DNA of 64,000 nt from Staphylococcus sp. ACRSN (lineage in GTDB: Bacteria; Bacillota; Bacilli; Staphylococcales; Staphylococcaceae). Made by a program: the position numbers and the translations under genes. Below are positions 39,756 to 49,191 of this stretch, in pieces. The stretch lies in contig NZ_JAKRNS010000004.1 in the NCBI RefSeq assembly GCF_022346615.1, positions 1 to 64,000 of the forward strand, written 5' to 3'. Each line of letters begins with the position of its first letter. The first letter of the stretch is position 1. The notes beneath the pieces are model-generated. The model searched no databases and was not told where the DNA came from. It worked only from the letters and a program-made list of their open reading frames with translations.

Positions 39756-41054
39756 ATGAAACAAAACCAACTACTCAATATCGGCGTGTTAATTTATGGT
39801 TGTGGTCATCATCAAGCAGCATGGCGCATGCCAGATTCAACTGTTTCCCGTATTGGTGATATAACATATTATCAATCTTTAGCTCAAATTGCTGAACAAG
39901 GCCTCTTTGATGCTGTATTTTTTGCAGACAATCAGTCTTTTCCAGCTAAATCTAAAAGTGATATGCCTGCTTTTTGGTATGATCCACTAGTCAATTTAGC
40001 TGCAATTGCACAAGTCACTAAACATGTTGGTTTAGTTGCAACAATCTCTAGTACATTTGCAAATCCTTTCACCGCCGCCAGACAGTTACTGAGTATTGAT
40101 CACCTAAGTAACGGCCGTGCAGGATGGAATTTAGTGACTTCAATGACTGATTTAGAAGCTGCAAATCACGGAATGTCATACTTACCAGAACATGAACAAC
40201 GTTACGATAGGGCCGATGAATTCGCAAATGTCATGAATCTCTTACTTGAAAATTGGAGTGAAGATGCGATTTTACATAAAAAAGATGAAAATCAATTGAT
40301 AAATAGCGACATGATTAATCCTATAAATCATGAAGGGAAATATTTTAACGTTCAAGGTCCATTAACAACACCTAGTAGTCCACAAGGAAAACCTGTTGCA
40401 ATGCAAGCAGGTGCCTCAGATCCTGGTATTGCTTTAGCTACAAAATATGCAGATGCTGTTTATGCAGTTGCATGGAATTTAAAGCAAGCGACTGCTTTTC
40501 GAAATAAATTAAATAATAAATTAAAGTATGAGGGCAAACCAACCAACAGTTTAAAAGTCTTTCCTGGATTAGTAACTTATGTGGGGAAAACTTACGAAGA
40601 AGCTTATGCAAAAAAACAACAACTTGATGAATCACTTGCAATCGATTCTGCACTTAACCAGTTAGAATTTTTTATTCGTCAACCCTGTCATAATTGGTCC
40701 TTAGATGAACCTATTCCACCACTCCCAGCGGTAGAACACTTTTCAGGGCCAAAAGGTCGTTATCAAACGGTATTAGAAATAATACAAGATAAAAATCCCA
40801 CACTTCGGGAATTATTAGGTTATTTAAGTGCTGGAGGTGGTCATTTAACATTAATTGGTACACCTAAAGACATCGTTGATGAAATGGAAAGATGGTTTAA
40901 TGCTGGCGTTGCTGATGGATTTAATTTGATGCCTCCTGTATTTCCAAATAGCCTACAAGATTTTGTGGATTATATTGTTCCAGAGTTACAAAATCGTGGA
41001 TTATACCGAACTGAATATGAAGGTACCACATTCAGAGAAAACCTTGGTCTTTAG
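39756..41054 (+). CDS. LLM-class flavin-dependent monooxygenase (NtaA/SnaA/DszA family)
   Basis: A 432-residue bacterial luciferase-like enzyme of the nitrilotriacetate monooxygenase subgroup. Signatures are the N-terminal GCGHHQAAWRMPD near residues 15-28, VFFADNQSF, the SIDHLSNGRAGWNLVTS block near 113-130 and the QAGASDPGIALA phosphate-binding segment. Relatives (NtaA, EmoA, DszA, SnaA, YxeK) use reduced FMN and O2 to cleave C-N or C-S bonds. No flavin reductase gene lies nearby, so FMNH2 must come from elsewhere. GGAGG lies 13 nt before the ATG, which is long; the RBS sits inside a tiny frame ATG-GAG-GAA-TAA. Its place behind a TPP riboswitch suggests a thiamine-related substrate, which is inference. 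Confidence 0.88.
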   Translation: MKQNQLLNIGVLIYGCGHHQAAWRMPDSTVSRIGDITYYQSLAQIAEQGLFDAVFFADNQSFPAKSKSDMPAFWYDPLVNLAAIAQVTKHVGLVATISSTFANPFTAARQLLSIDHLSNGRAGWNLVTSMTDLEAANHGMSYLPEHEQRYDRADEFANVMNLLLENWSEDAILHKKDENQLINSDMINPINHEGKYFNVQGPLTTPSSPQGKPVAMQAGASDPGIALATKYADAVYAVAWNLKQATAFRNKLNNKLKYEGKPTNSLKVFPGLVTYVGKTYEEAYAKKQQLDESLAIDSALNQLEFFIRQPCHNWSLDEPIPPLPAVEHFSGPKGRYQTVLEIIQDKNPTLRELLGYLSAGGGHLTLIGTPKDIVDEMERWFNAGVADGFNLMPPVFPNSLQDFVDYIVPELQNRGLYRTEYEGTTFRENLGL

Positions 41055-41074
41055 TAATAATATAAATTTAAGTA

Positions 41075-41118
41075 AAATAGAGCCGATTGAAATTTTATGA
41101 TTTCAATCGGCTCTATTT
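41075..41118. terminator. 19-bp bidirectional terminator after the riboswitch cassette
   Basis: A perfect 19-bp stem (41075-41093 with 41100-41118) with loop TTTATG. It lies 20 nt after the monooxygenase stop and faces ffh, which ends at 41181 on the other strand, so it can serve both. Confidence 0.9.
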
Positions 41119-41180
41119 ATATCTATATTCTATTGATTATTTACCCTTAAAAAACAAATTCATGTTATTTTATGTGTTAA

Positions 41181-42548
41181 TTAAAATGGTAAATTCATAC
41201 CGTTTAGCATATTTTCCATTTGCTTACGTTTACCCTTTTTACCTTTGCCACCACCAGAAAATTGTTTCATCATTTTCTTCATGTCATTGAATTGTTTCAT
41301 TAACCTATTGATTTCTTGAACTGAACGGCCTGAACCTTTCGCAATTCGTTTCTTACGAGATACATTTAAACTATCTGGATCATTTCGTTCTGAAGGTGTC
41401 ATAGATTGTATGATTGCTTTAATATGGTCGATTTGTTTTTCATCCATATTCAAGTTATTGGCACCTTTCATCTTATTCATACCAGGAATCATCTTCATAA
41501 TATCATCCAATGGACCTAAATTCTTCACTTGGTCTAATTGTTCTAAGAAGTCCTCCAGCGTGAAAGATGATGTACGCATTTTCTTTTCAAGGTCTTTAGC
41601 TTTATCAGTGTCGACATCTTGTTGTGCCTTTTCTATTAAGCTAAGTACGTCACCCATGCCCAGAATACGAGACGCCATACGTTCTGGATGGAATGCTTCT
41701 AATCCATCTAATTTCTCACTCATACCAACAAATTTAATTGGTTTTTGAGTAACAGAGCGAATAGATAGTGCAGCACCACCACGTGTATCACCATCTAATT
41801 TTGTAAGTGTTACACCCGTCAATTCAAGTTGTTCATCAAATGATTGAGCAACGTTAACTGCATCTTGACCAGTCATTGCATCTACAACCAACATGATTTC
41901 ATTTGGTTTTGTAATCTCTTTAACATCACTTAATTCTTGCATCAATGCTTCATCAACATGTAAACGACCAGCGGTATCAATAATTACGAAATCCAAATGC
42001 TCTTCTTTTGCATGCTTAATCGCATTTTCAACAATTTGTTGTGGTTTTACTTGATCTCCTTCACTATATACAGGAATATCAATTTGCTTACCAACTGTTT
42101 GTAACTGGTCAATTGCAGCTGGTCGATAAATATCTGCCGCAACAAGCATCGGTTTTTTATTATATTTTTTACGCATTAACAACGCTAATTTACCGGCAGT
42201 AGTTGTTTTACCTGCCCCTTGTAAACCAACCATCATTACAACTGTTGGTGGTTTATTAGCCATTGTGATTGTAGTGTTTTCTCCACCCATAAGTTGAGTA
42301 AGTTCTTCTTGTACAATCTTAATAACTTGTTGACCAGGTGTTAATGATTTCATTACATCTGACCCTAAAGCTCTATCTGATACAGTTTTGATAAACTCCT
42401 TAACAACTTTAAAGTTAACGTCAGCTTCTAATAACGCTAATCGTACTTCACGCATCATCGTTTTAATATCAGCTTCTGTAACTTTACCTTTGCCTCGAAT
42501 TTTTTGCATCGTTTCTTGCAAACGATCGGATAATCCTTCAAATGCCAT
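41181..42548 (-). CDS. ffh: Signal recognition particle protein Ffh
   Basis: Ffh binds signal peptides and 4.5S/scRNA and targets ribosomes to FtsY at the membrane. The 455-residue protein has the N domain, the SRP GTPase with G1 GLQGAGKTTTAGKL near residue 105, DTAGR, TKLDGDTRGGA, and the methionine-rich M domain with RIAKGSGRSVQEINRLMKQF and a Gly/Lys-rich tail. It follows ylxM by 42 nt in the rnc-smc-ftsY-ylxM-ffh operon. In S. aureus rpsP follows directly; here the TPP-riboswitch cassette separates them. Confidence 0.97.
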   Translation of the reverse strand: MAFEGLSDRLQETMQKIRGKGKVTEADIKTMMREVRLALLEADVNFKVVKEFIKTVSDRALGSDVMKSLTPGQQVIKIVQEELTQLMGGENTTITMANKPPTVVMMVGLQGAGKTTTAGKLALLMRKKYNKKPMLVAADIYRPAAIDQLQTVGKQIDIPVYSEGDQVKPQQIVENAIKHAKEEHLDFVIIDTAGRLHVDEALMQELSDVKEITKPNEIMLVVDAMTGQDAVNVAQSFDEQLELTGVTLTKLDGDTRGGAALSIRSVTQKPIKFVGMSEKLDGLEAFHPERMASRILGMGDVLSLIEKAQQDVDTDKAKDLEKKMRTSSFTLEDFLEQLDQVKNLGPLDDIMKMIPGMNKMKGANNLNMDEKQIDHIKAIIQSMTPSERNDPDSLNVSRKKRIAKGSGRSVQEINRLMKQFNDMKKMMKQFSGGGKGKKGKRKQMENMLNGMNLPF

Positions 42549-42590
42549 ATCAAATACCCTCCTTTTTTATCTCTATTTCTCTTGATAATT

Positions 42591-42923
42591 TCACTCTAAA
42601 TCTTCTAGTGCTTGTATATATTGTTTAATTTTTTCAGAATCATGAACATGTAATTTCATTTTTTCATAAATTTCTTGCCTTAATTCAAAGTTTTTATACA
42701 GACCTAATTTCGTTTCATAATCTTCAACTAAGTCGCCAGTTCTTCTAATATTATCATACACTGCTTGTCGACTCACATCAAACGTATCAGCAATTTCACT
42801 CAATGAATAATCTTGTAAATAAAATAGTTCTAAATAATTGCGTTGCTTCTTTGTTAATAATGCTTGGTAAAAATCAAACAAATAGTTCATTCTGATGGTT
42901 TTAATTAAATCATTTTGACTCAT
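42591..42923 (-). CDS. ylxM: YlxM-family (UPF0122) helix-turn-helix protein
   Basis: A 110-residue protein of the YlxM family, encoded next to ffh in Gram-positive bacteria and reported in streptococci to bind the SRP and modulate it. The sequence has a sigma-70 region-4-like [38 protein letters not shown] near residues 28-65, and a helical C-terminus. The start MSQNDLIKT has GAAGGTC at 6 nt and overlaps the end of ftsY by 14 nt; the frame extends 7 codons further. It probably acts in SRP function and not as a classical transcription factor. Confidence 0.92.
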   Translation of the reverse strand: MSQNDLIKTIRMNYLFDFYQALLTKKQRNYLELFYLQDYSLSEIADTFDVSRQAVYDNIRRTGDLVEDYETKLGLYKNFELRQEIYEKMKLHVHDSEKIKQYIQALEDLE

Positions 42924-44145
42924 CTGTATGACCTTCAGTCTCATCTACTTCGGATTGAATTGTTGTCGATTCATCCTCACTTTGCCCCTCAACATTTTGC
43001 TCTATCATATCTGCGAATAATCCATAGACATAACTTTCAGGGTTAAATGGTTGTAAATCATCTAATTTTTCGCCTAATCCTACATATTTAACTGGAATGT
43101 GTAATTCATTTCTTATTGCCAGTACAATACCACCTTTGGCTGTACCATCTAATTTCGTTAACACAATACCAGTCACATTCGTTACTTCTTTAAAAGATTT
43201 AGCTTGTGAAAGTGCATTCTGACCAGTGGTTGCATCAAGACATAATAATACTTCATGTGGTGCATCAGGTATAGCACGACCGATAACTCGTTTAACTTTT
43301 TCCAACTCATTCATCAGATTAGATTTGTTTTGCAAACGTCCTGCAGTATCACAAATTAATATATCTACACCTTTACTTTTTGCTGCATTAATCGCATCAT
43401 ACATTACAGCAGCTGGGTCAGAACCTTCACTTTGACTTGTAACCTCAACGCCTACGCGTTCACCCCATACTTTTAGTTGTTCAATGGCTCCAGCTCTAAA
43501 AGTATCACCTGCAGCTAACATAACTTTCTTACCTTCAGCTTGATAACGATGTGCAAGTTTACCAATAGTAGTTGTCTTACCAACTCCATTTACACCGACC
43601 ATTAAAATAACATTTAATCTACCATCTTCTAAATGCATAACTTCAGAATGTTCATCATCTTGATGATATATTTCAACTATTTTTTCAACAATAACTTCTC
43701 TTAAATCTTCAGTTTCAGTTATATTTCTACGTTTCGCTTCTTCACGTAGTTCTTCAACAAGTTGCATCACAGTATTGAATCCAACATCGGCAGTGATTAA
43801 CATTTCCTCTAAAGCTTCAAAAAAGTCTTCGTCAACTTTACGATAACGAGCGATTAAATTGTTAAGTTGTGCTTGGAAGTTCTCGCGTGATTTTTCCAAT
43901 CCAGCTCTGAATTTAGCACCTATTTGTTGTGCTTCAATTTCTTCAAAGTCCTCAATTGAAATTAATCCGTCTTCATCAAAATCTGCTTCTTTTAACTTTT
44001 TAGGTTTCTTTTTCTCAGTTTTTTCAATAGTATCTTCAGTTTCTTGTGATGACTCTTCTGATTCTAATTGCTCTAATTCATCTTGTTGCTTAGGTTCTTC
44101 AGTTGAACCTGAAAATTTGTTCTTTAATCGTTTGAAAAAGCTCAT
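42910..44145 (-). CDS. ftsY: Signal recognition particle receptor FtsY
   Basis: FtsY is the membrane-associated SRP receptor GTPase. The 411-residue protein has a highly acidic N-terminal A domain (about 15-75, many Glu, Lys and Asp), an N domain, and the G domain with [18 protein letters not shown] near residue 190, [13 protein letters not shown] and [10 protein letters not shown]. The C-terminal 30 residues are again acidic, beyond the end of the usual G domain. It overlaps smc by 4 nt upstream and ylxM by 14 nt downstream, implying coupled translation. Confidence 0.97.
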   Translation of the reverse strand: MSFFKRLKNKFSGSTEEPKQQDELEQLESEESSQETEDTIEKTEKKKPKKLKEADFDEDGLISIEDFEEIEAQQIGAKFRAGLEKSRENFQAQLNNLIARYRKVDEDFFEALEEMLITADVGFNTVMQLVEELREEAKRRNITETEDLREVIVEKIVEIYHQDDEHSEVMHLEDGRLNVILMVGVNGVGKTTTIGKLAHRYQAEGKKVMLAAGDTFRAGAIEQLKVWGERVGVEVTSQSEGSDPAAVMYDAINAAKSKGVDILICDTAGRLQNKSNLMNELEKVKRVIGRAIPDAPHEVLLCLDATTGQNALSQAKSFKEVTNVTGIVLTKLDGTAKGGIVLAIRNELHIPVKYVGLGEKLDDLQPFNPESYVYGLFADMIEQNVEGQSEDESTTIQSEVDETEGHTDESK

Positions 44146-47100
44146 GCTTGTTCCTCCTCCATGACTTTATCTATCGTATTTAAATTCACACTTACTAATT
44201 TCGAAACACCTGATTCTTGCATTGTAACACCATATAAACAATCCGAATATTCCATCGTTCCTTTTCTATGTGTAATAACAATAAACTGTGTTTGATCTGA
44301 TAAATCCTTAAGATATTGTGCATAACGTATAACGTTCGCTTCATCTAATGCCGCTTCGACTTCATCTAGTATTACAAATGGTGCTGATCGAACTTGTAAA
44401 ATAGCAAACAACAACGCAATCGCACTTAAAGCTCTTTCTCCCCCACTTAACAATGACAAGTGTTGTAATTTCTTACCTGGAGGTTGTACGATAATATCTA
44501 CGCCTGCAGTCAAATAATCATCATCAGTCAATCTTAATTCCGCTTGACCTCCACCGAAAAGTGACTTAAATACTTCGGCAAAATATCCTTGCACCGCATG
44601 GAAGGTTTCTTTAAAACGATCTTTAACCTCTTGATCCATTTCATCTATAATTTGTTCTAATGTTGTCTTCGCTGCTCTTAAATCTGTACGTTGTTCATTT
44701 AAAAATGTATATCTAGAATTAATTTCTTCAAATTGTTCAATTGCATTCAAATTAACAGGTCCTAATTCTTCGATAGACATCTTAGTCAGTTTAACTTTTT
44801 TGCGCAACACATCAATAGCTTCATCTAAATCATATAACTCACTCGCACGTTCATAAGTTAAATGATATGTTTCGCTTAAATGGTCAATAGCATGATTAAT
44901 TAATACATCTAATTTTGATTGTTCGGCTTTGATATCTTGGTAACGATTTTCGATGGATAAGATGTCTTGGTTTGCTTCTCGCAACTGTTGGTCCGTTGTT
45001 TCAATCGTATCATTGAGTTCCACTCGTTTCACTTTTAACGCATCTAACTCTTCACTAAATTGTGACTTATTTTTCTTACTTTCAGCAATTTTTGTTTGTA
45101 TATTATCGAATGCTGTTTCCCCAGTTATTTCATCTGAATTAAACAGTGTAATTTGTTCATTTAAACGTTGTTGTTGTTCTGAATTTTTTTCTAATTGTTG
45201 TTTCAATCGTACATCTGTTTGTTTTTGCGTATTTAAGCGCTCTTTGATAACTGCTAAATCAGATTTTTTTTGATGTAAATTTTGTTGTATTTGGTTTGTA
45301 CTCTCTTTTCCTTCTTTAGAAAGTTTTGTAAAAACATTAATGTCGTTTTCAAGTTTTGCCAATAAATCTTTAATTTCTTTTAAGCGTTTCTTTTTGTCAT
45401 TTAAAGTTTTTTTACTTGTTTCACTTTGATAACCATCATTTTTTTCAAACTCAAATTCTTCATGTTCATCTTTTAAATGTGTTTCATTTTTTCGTAGTCT
45501 ATCTAATTCTAATTCATAGTCATGAAGTTTTTGCTTAATAGCATTATATTTTTGTCCAATATCAAAATACCGTTCACTGAGTTCGTCTGACTCTGTTTTG
45601 ATTGCTTGATATTGCTTTTCAAATTCAACCGTTTGTTGTTGATAATCTTCAAGTTGTGTACGCATTGTTGTAAGTTCATCTTTTTGTGATAAAATACTTT
45701 TTGTTTTGCGATCACCACCACCGGTCATTGAACCACCTGGATTTACAATATCACCTTCAAGTGTAACAATTCTCGTACGATAACGTATAGATCTAGCTAA
45801 ATCATTTGCATGCTTTAAATCTTCAACAATAATGGTGTTACCTAAAAGATTTTGAACTACATTTTGATATGCATTGCTTGATGTTACAGCTTTTGAAGCG
45901 ATATTCACAAAACCTTCAGCTTGTTCTGCTGTTGACAATATATCTTGACTTAATTGTCTTGGTTGAATCACATTTAATGGTAAAAATGTCGCACGTCCCA
46001 AACTATGTTGCTTTAAATACTGAATAGCTTGTCTGCCATCTTTCTCAGAATCGACGATGACATGTTGTAACGAGGCACCTAGTGCTGTCTCGATTGCTTT
46101 GGTCAGATTTGATGGTACTTGCACTACTTCTGCAACTGCACCATGAATGCCTTTAAGCTTGTCTTTTTTCGCTTTCAAAATATGTTTAACGCCATTAAAA
46201 AAGTAACTGTAATCTTCTTGTTGTGTAGCTAAGCTATCTATTCGAGATTTTAATTTTTCATTATATCTATATGCTTGATGTAGTTTTTCTTCATATGCTG
46301 TTTGTTGTTGCTTTAATTCTGTTAATTTTCGCTCACATTTTGTAGATTCTGACTCTAGTGCTTTTAAATCTTTTTGTGCAGATTGATATTGTTTTTCAAC
46401 ATCATTGATTGATTGTTGTATTTGTTTCAATTGTTCATACGCTTCAACCAATCTCGAGTCTAATCTTGATTGCTTTGATTCATTTTCTTGAATGGTATGT
46501 TCTAAAAATCGAATGTCATTATTAACATCGGATTGTTCAGACATTAATTGATAATATTCATCTTTAATCTTTTCAAGTTTCTCATCATGTTGTTCATCCG
46601 AGACATACAATTGAGATTCCAGATAATGAATTGCTTCATTCAATTCCTTTTGTTGCACTTTCAATTGATTCATCTGTGCTTTAGCTTCAGATTGTTCAGA
46701 TTGTAATGCTTCTTTTTGACTTTCTAAACTTTCCTGTTCTTCTTCAAATCTAGCATTCGTTTCTGATTGGTTTTTCTTTCTTTCTTCTAATACATTAAGT
46801 TGTCCTGCGTACTTTTCTACATCTTCAGTTGCCTTAACCAATTTAAAGTTTAATGACTCTATCGTGTCATCTAATTGTTGTCGATCAGAATTGTATTTAT
46901 TCAATGCATTAGTAAATTGTACTTTTTCAGCATCTTTAGACTCTTGTTGACTCTTTAAATGATTAAGATTGTCATCAAGTTCATGTATGTTTTTATTATA
47001 TTCTTCTATATCATGTACTGTGACTAGAACATCACTACGTTCCATTTCTTGAGATAAATGTTTATATTCCTTAGCTATTGCTGCTTCTTCTCTTAAAGGT

Positions 47101-47711
47101 TCTACTCGCCCTTCTAAGTCATATAAGATGTCTTCAACTCTTGATAAATTATCTTCAGTTTGGTTTAATTTTTGCATTGAAGTTGCTTTACGTTTTTTAT
47201 ACTTTAAAACCCCAGCAGATTCTTCTAAAATTTGCCTTCTATCTACTGGTTTAGCATTTAATATTTCATCTACTCTACCTTGAGAGATAATACTAAAGGC
47301 TTCTTTACCTAGACCTGAATCTAAAAATAAATCAGTGATGTCTTTTAATCTCGCTCTATCGTTATTTAGATAATATTCACTATCGCCACTACGATATAAT
47401 CTTCTTGTCACAACAACTTCACTTGCATCGACTTGCAATTTACCTGCACTATTATCAAGTTTTAATTTCACTTCTGCATAATTTTGTGCTTTACGATGTT
47501 CAGCTCCTGAGAAAATAATATCCTCCATCTTCGCTCCACGTAACGATTTCGCTGACTGCTCTCCTAGCACCCATTTAATCGCATCGGTGATATTACTTTT
47601 CCCACTTCCATTAGGTCCTACAATTGCTGTAACGCCCTCATCAAATTGTACATTTGTATGTTCAGCAAATGATTTAAAACCTACAGCATCAATTGATTTC
47701 AAATATACCAT
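44142..47711 (-). CDS. smc: Chromosome partition/condensation protein SMC
   Basis: SMC forms the condensin core with ScpA and ScpB and organises origin regions. The 1189-residue protein has Walker A GPNGSGKSN near residue 32, a coiled coil to about 500, the hinge (about 515-660) with GAVAEVVQV and GGSMTGGGDRKTKS, a returning coiled coil and the C-terminal head with LSGGERALSAIALLFA and Walker B FVILDEVEAALD. The coiled coils are Gln-, Glu- and Lys-rich. It lies 80 nt after rnc and overlaps ftsY by 4 nt. Length is normal. Confidence 0.97.
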   Translation of the reverse strand: MVYLKSIDAVGFKSFAEHTNVQFDEGVTAIVGPNGSGKSNITDAIKWVLGEQSAKSLRGAKMEDIIFSGAEHRKAQNYAEVKLKLDNSAGKLQVDASEVVVTRRLYRSGDSEYYLNNDRARLKDITDLFLDSGLGKEAFSIISQGRVDEILNAKPVDRRQILEESAGVLKYKKRKATSMQKLNQTEDNLSRVEDILYDLEGRVEPLREEAAIAKEYKHLSQEMERSDVLVTVHDIEEYNKNIHELDDNLNHLKSQQESKDAEKVQFTNALNKYNSDRQQLDDTIESLNFKLVKATEDVEKYAGQLNVLEERKKNQSETNARFEEEQESLESQKEALQSEQSEAKAQMNQLKVQQKELNEAIHYLESQLYVSDEQHDEKLEKIKDEYYQLMSEQSDVNNDIRFLEHTIQENESKQSRLDSRLVEAYEQLKQIQQSINDVEKQYQSAQKDLKALESESTKCERKLTELKQQQTAYEEKLHQAYRYNEKLKSRIDSLATQQEDYSYFFNGVKHILKAKKDKLKGIHGAVAEVVQVPSNLTKAIETALGASLQHVIVDSEKDGRQAIQYLKQHSLGRATFLPLNVIQPRQLSQDILSTAEQAEGFVNIASKAVTSSNAYQNVVQNLLGNTIIVEDLKHANDLARSIRYRTRIVTLEGDIVNPGGSMTGGGDRKTKSILSQKDELTTMRTQLEDYQQQTVEFEKQYQAIKTESDELSERYFDIGQKYNAIKQKLHDYELELDRLRKNETHLKDEHEEFEFEKNDGYQSETSKKTLNDKKKRLKEIKDLLAKLENDINVFTKLSKEGKESTNQIQQNLHQKKSDLAVIKERLNTQKQTDVRLKQQLEKNSEQQQRLNEQITLFNSDEITGETAFDNIQTKIAESKKNKSQFSEELDALKVKRVELNDTIETTDQQLREANQDILSIENRYQDIKAEQSKLDVLINHAIDHLSETYHLTYERASELYDLDEAIDVLRKKVKLTKMSIEELGPVNLNAIEQFEEINSRYTFLNEQRTDLRAAKTTLEQIIDEMDQEVKDRFKETFHAVQGYFAEVFKSLFGGGQAELRLTDDDYLTAGVDIIVQPPGKKLQHLSLLSGGERALSAIALLFAILQVRSAPFVILDEVEAALDEANVIRYAQYLKDLSDQTQFIVITHRKGTMEYSDCLYGVTMQESGVSKLVSVNLNTIDKVMEEEQA

Positions 47712-47791
47712 GCTATTCTCCTTAAAAAATTACATTGTTTCACGAAGATTTACACAATGTATTAATTATTCCTTTACGCTTCATAACAAAG

Positions 47792-48526
47792 TTATTTAAC
47801 TTTATTCTTCATAGATTTATAAGCACGTTCTGCTGCTTTTTGCTCAGATTCTTTTTTGGTTTTCCCTTTACCTTCAGCTACAGCAGTACCTTCTAATATT
47901 ACTTCTGAAGTAAATAGACGATGATGTGCGGGACCTTCTTCATTTATTAATTTATAGGTAACATCACCTTTATTTTGACGATGTACGTATTCTTGGAACT
48001 GTGTTTTGAAATCGACAACACCTTCCAATTCGTCATCTTCCACATATGGGAAGATTGTCTTTTCGGCAAATTTCCAAACTGATGGCAACCCTTGATCTAA
48101 ATATAATGCACCTACAAAAGCTTCAAATGCATCGGATACTAAAGATGGTCTTGTTCGTCCACCTGTTTTTTCTTCACCTTTGCCTAATAAAATTAAATCA
48201 TTCAAATGAATTTTTTTCGCAAATATTACAAGTGAAGGTTCACAAACTATTGTTGCACGCATCTTTGTTAAATTACCTTCTGGCAATTCTGGGTATTTAT
48301 CGAACAAATAACGTGAAACCGTCAATTCTAATACCGCATCTCCTAAAAATTCCAATCTTTCATTGTGATCTAAACGATTCATATTAAAATCATTAATAAA
48401 ACTAGAGTGAGAAAACGCTTGTTGATATAAGTCGATTTGATTAAAATTCAAATCTAATTCTTGCATTTTCCCAGCAAATTTGGCTTGGAATGCTTGAACC
48501 ATTTCTTTTTTTTTATAATTGGTCAA
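47792..48526 (-). CDS. rnc: Ribonuclease III
   Basis: RNase III cuts double-stranded RNA in rRNA precursors and in antisense or sRNA-target duplexes, including agr RNAIII regulation in S. aureus. The 244-residue protein has the catalytic domain with signature [14 protein letters not shown] near 62-75 and [16 protein letters not shown] near 135, and a C-terminal dsRNA-binding domain with [12 protein letters not shown] and [17 protein letters not shown]. It is the first gene of the rnc-smc-ftsY-ylxM-ffh operon; acpP ends in a terminator just upstream. A TATAAT lies near 48555-48560 on the minus strand. Confidence 0.97.
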   Translation of the reverse strand: MTNYKKKEMVQAFQAKFAGKMQELDLNFNQIDLYQQAFSHSSFINDFNMNRLDHNERLEFLGDAVLELTVSRYLFDKYPELPEGNLTKMRATIVCEPSLVIFAKKIHLNDLILLGKGEEKTGGRTRPSLVSDAFEAFVGALYLDQGLPSVWKFAEKTIFPYVEDDELEGVVDFKTQFQEYVHRQNKGDVTYKLINEEGPAHHRLFTSEVILEGTAVAEGKGKTKKESEQKAAERAYKSMKNKVK

Positions 48527-48704
48527 TCTCTTTCCTCCTCAGATTTAGAGCTAATCTATTATATACCCTTATATTTTACGTGATTTGCACACAAAACTAA
48601 AGGAAAAACTGTCCAAATCCATCTATATAATAGTAACAATCACTTAGCATTTCATTTTTATGTCATATTCTAATCAATTGGATGAATTTTAATTTTTAAT
48701 CAAT

Positions 48705-48739
48705 AAAAAATCTGAGCCGTATTCTATAACGACTCAGAT
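48705..48739 (-). terminator. Intrinsic terminator after acpP
   Basis: The minus strand forms an 11-bp stem (ATCTGAGTCGT with ACGGCTCAGAT, one T-G pair) followed by TTTTTTATT, 10 nt past the acpP stop. It ends the fapR-plsX-fabD-fabG-acpP unit. Confidence 0.85.
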
Positions 48740-48748
48740 ATGTGTTTA

Positions 48749-48982
48749 TTATTTTTCAATGCTATTAATAAATTTAACTGCATCACCAACAGTGTTGATT
48801 TTTTCAGCTTCTTCATCAGGAATTTCAGTACCAAATTCGTCTTCTAATTCCATAACTAGTTCAGCGATATCAAGTGAGTCAGCGCCTAAATCATCTTTGA
48901 AAGATGCTTCTTCAGTTACCTTTTCAGCGTCAACTCCTAAACGGTCAACGATGATATCTTTTACTTTGTCAAAGTTTTCCAC
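48749..48982 (-). CDS. acpP: Acyl carrier protein
   Basis: ACP carries acyl chains in type II fatty acid synthesis. The 77-residue acidic protein has the phosphopantetheine attachment site Ser36 in [22 protein letters not shown] lies 6 nt before the ATG. It is the last gene of the fab cluster, 209 nt after fabG, with a 14-bp hairpin in between that may stabilise its mRNA. Identity is certain. Confidence 0.97.
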   Translation of the reverse strand: MENFDKVKDIIVDRLGVDAEKVTEEASFKDDLGADSLDIAELVMELEDEFGTEIPDEEAEKINTVGDAVKFINSIEK

Positions 48983-49037
48983 GTCGATTCACCTCCTTCT
49001 AAAAGTTTACTTATAGACTTTTTTATTTTCCCATTTT

Positions 49038-49070
49038 ATCGATTGAAATACAAGTAGTATTTCAATCGAT
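49038..49070 (-). repeat. Perfect 14-bp inverted repeat in the fabG-acpP gap
   Basis: ATCGATTGAAATAC (49038-49051) pairs exactly with 49057-49070 around a 5-nt loop, 56 nt before the acpP start. On the minus strand no T-run follows, so it is not a normal terminator. It may be a processing or stabilising hairpin at the acpP 5' end. Confidence 0.7.
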
Positions 49071-49191
49071 ACAAGGAGAATTGAATAAATTTACATTAAA
49101 CTTCACATTACGCATATTAAAGTGTTAGCGAAGTTAAATCGATATTATGATTTTAAAATAAATGCATATCGAAGATAGTATTATAAATTCA

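Noticed and set aside
49038-49070. Terminator after fabG
   Set aside because: The stem is perfect but is followed by A-rich, not T-rich, sequence in the direction of transcription.
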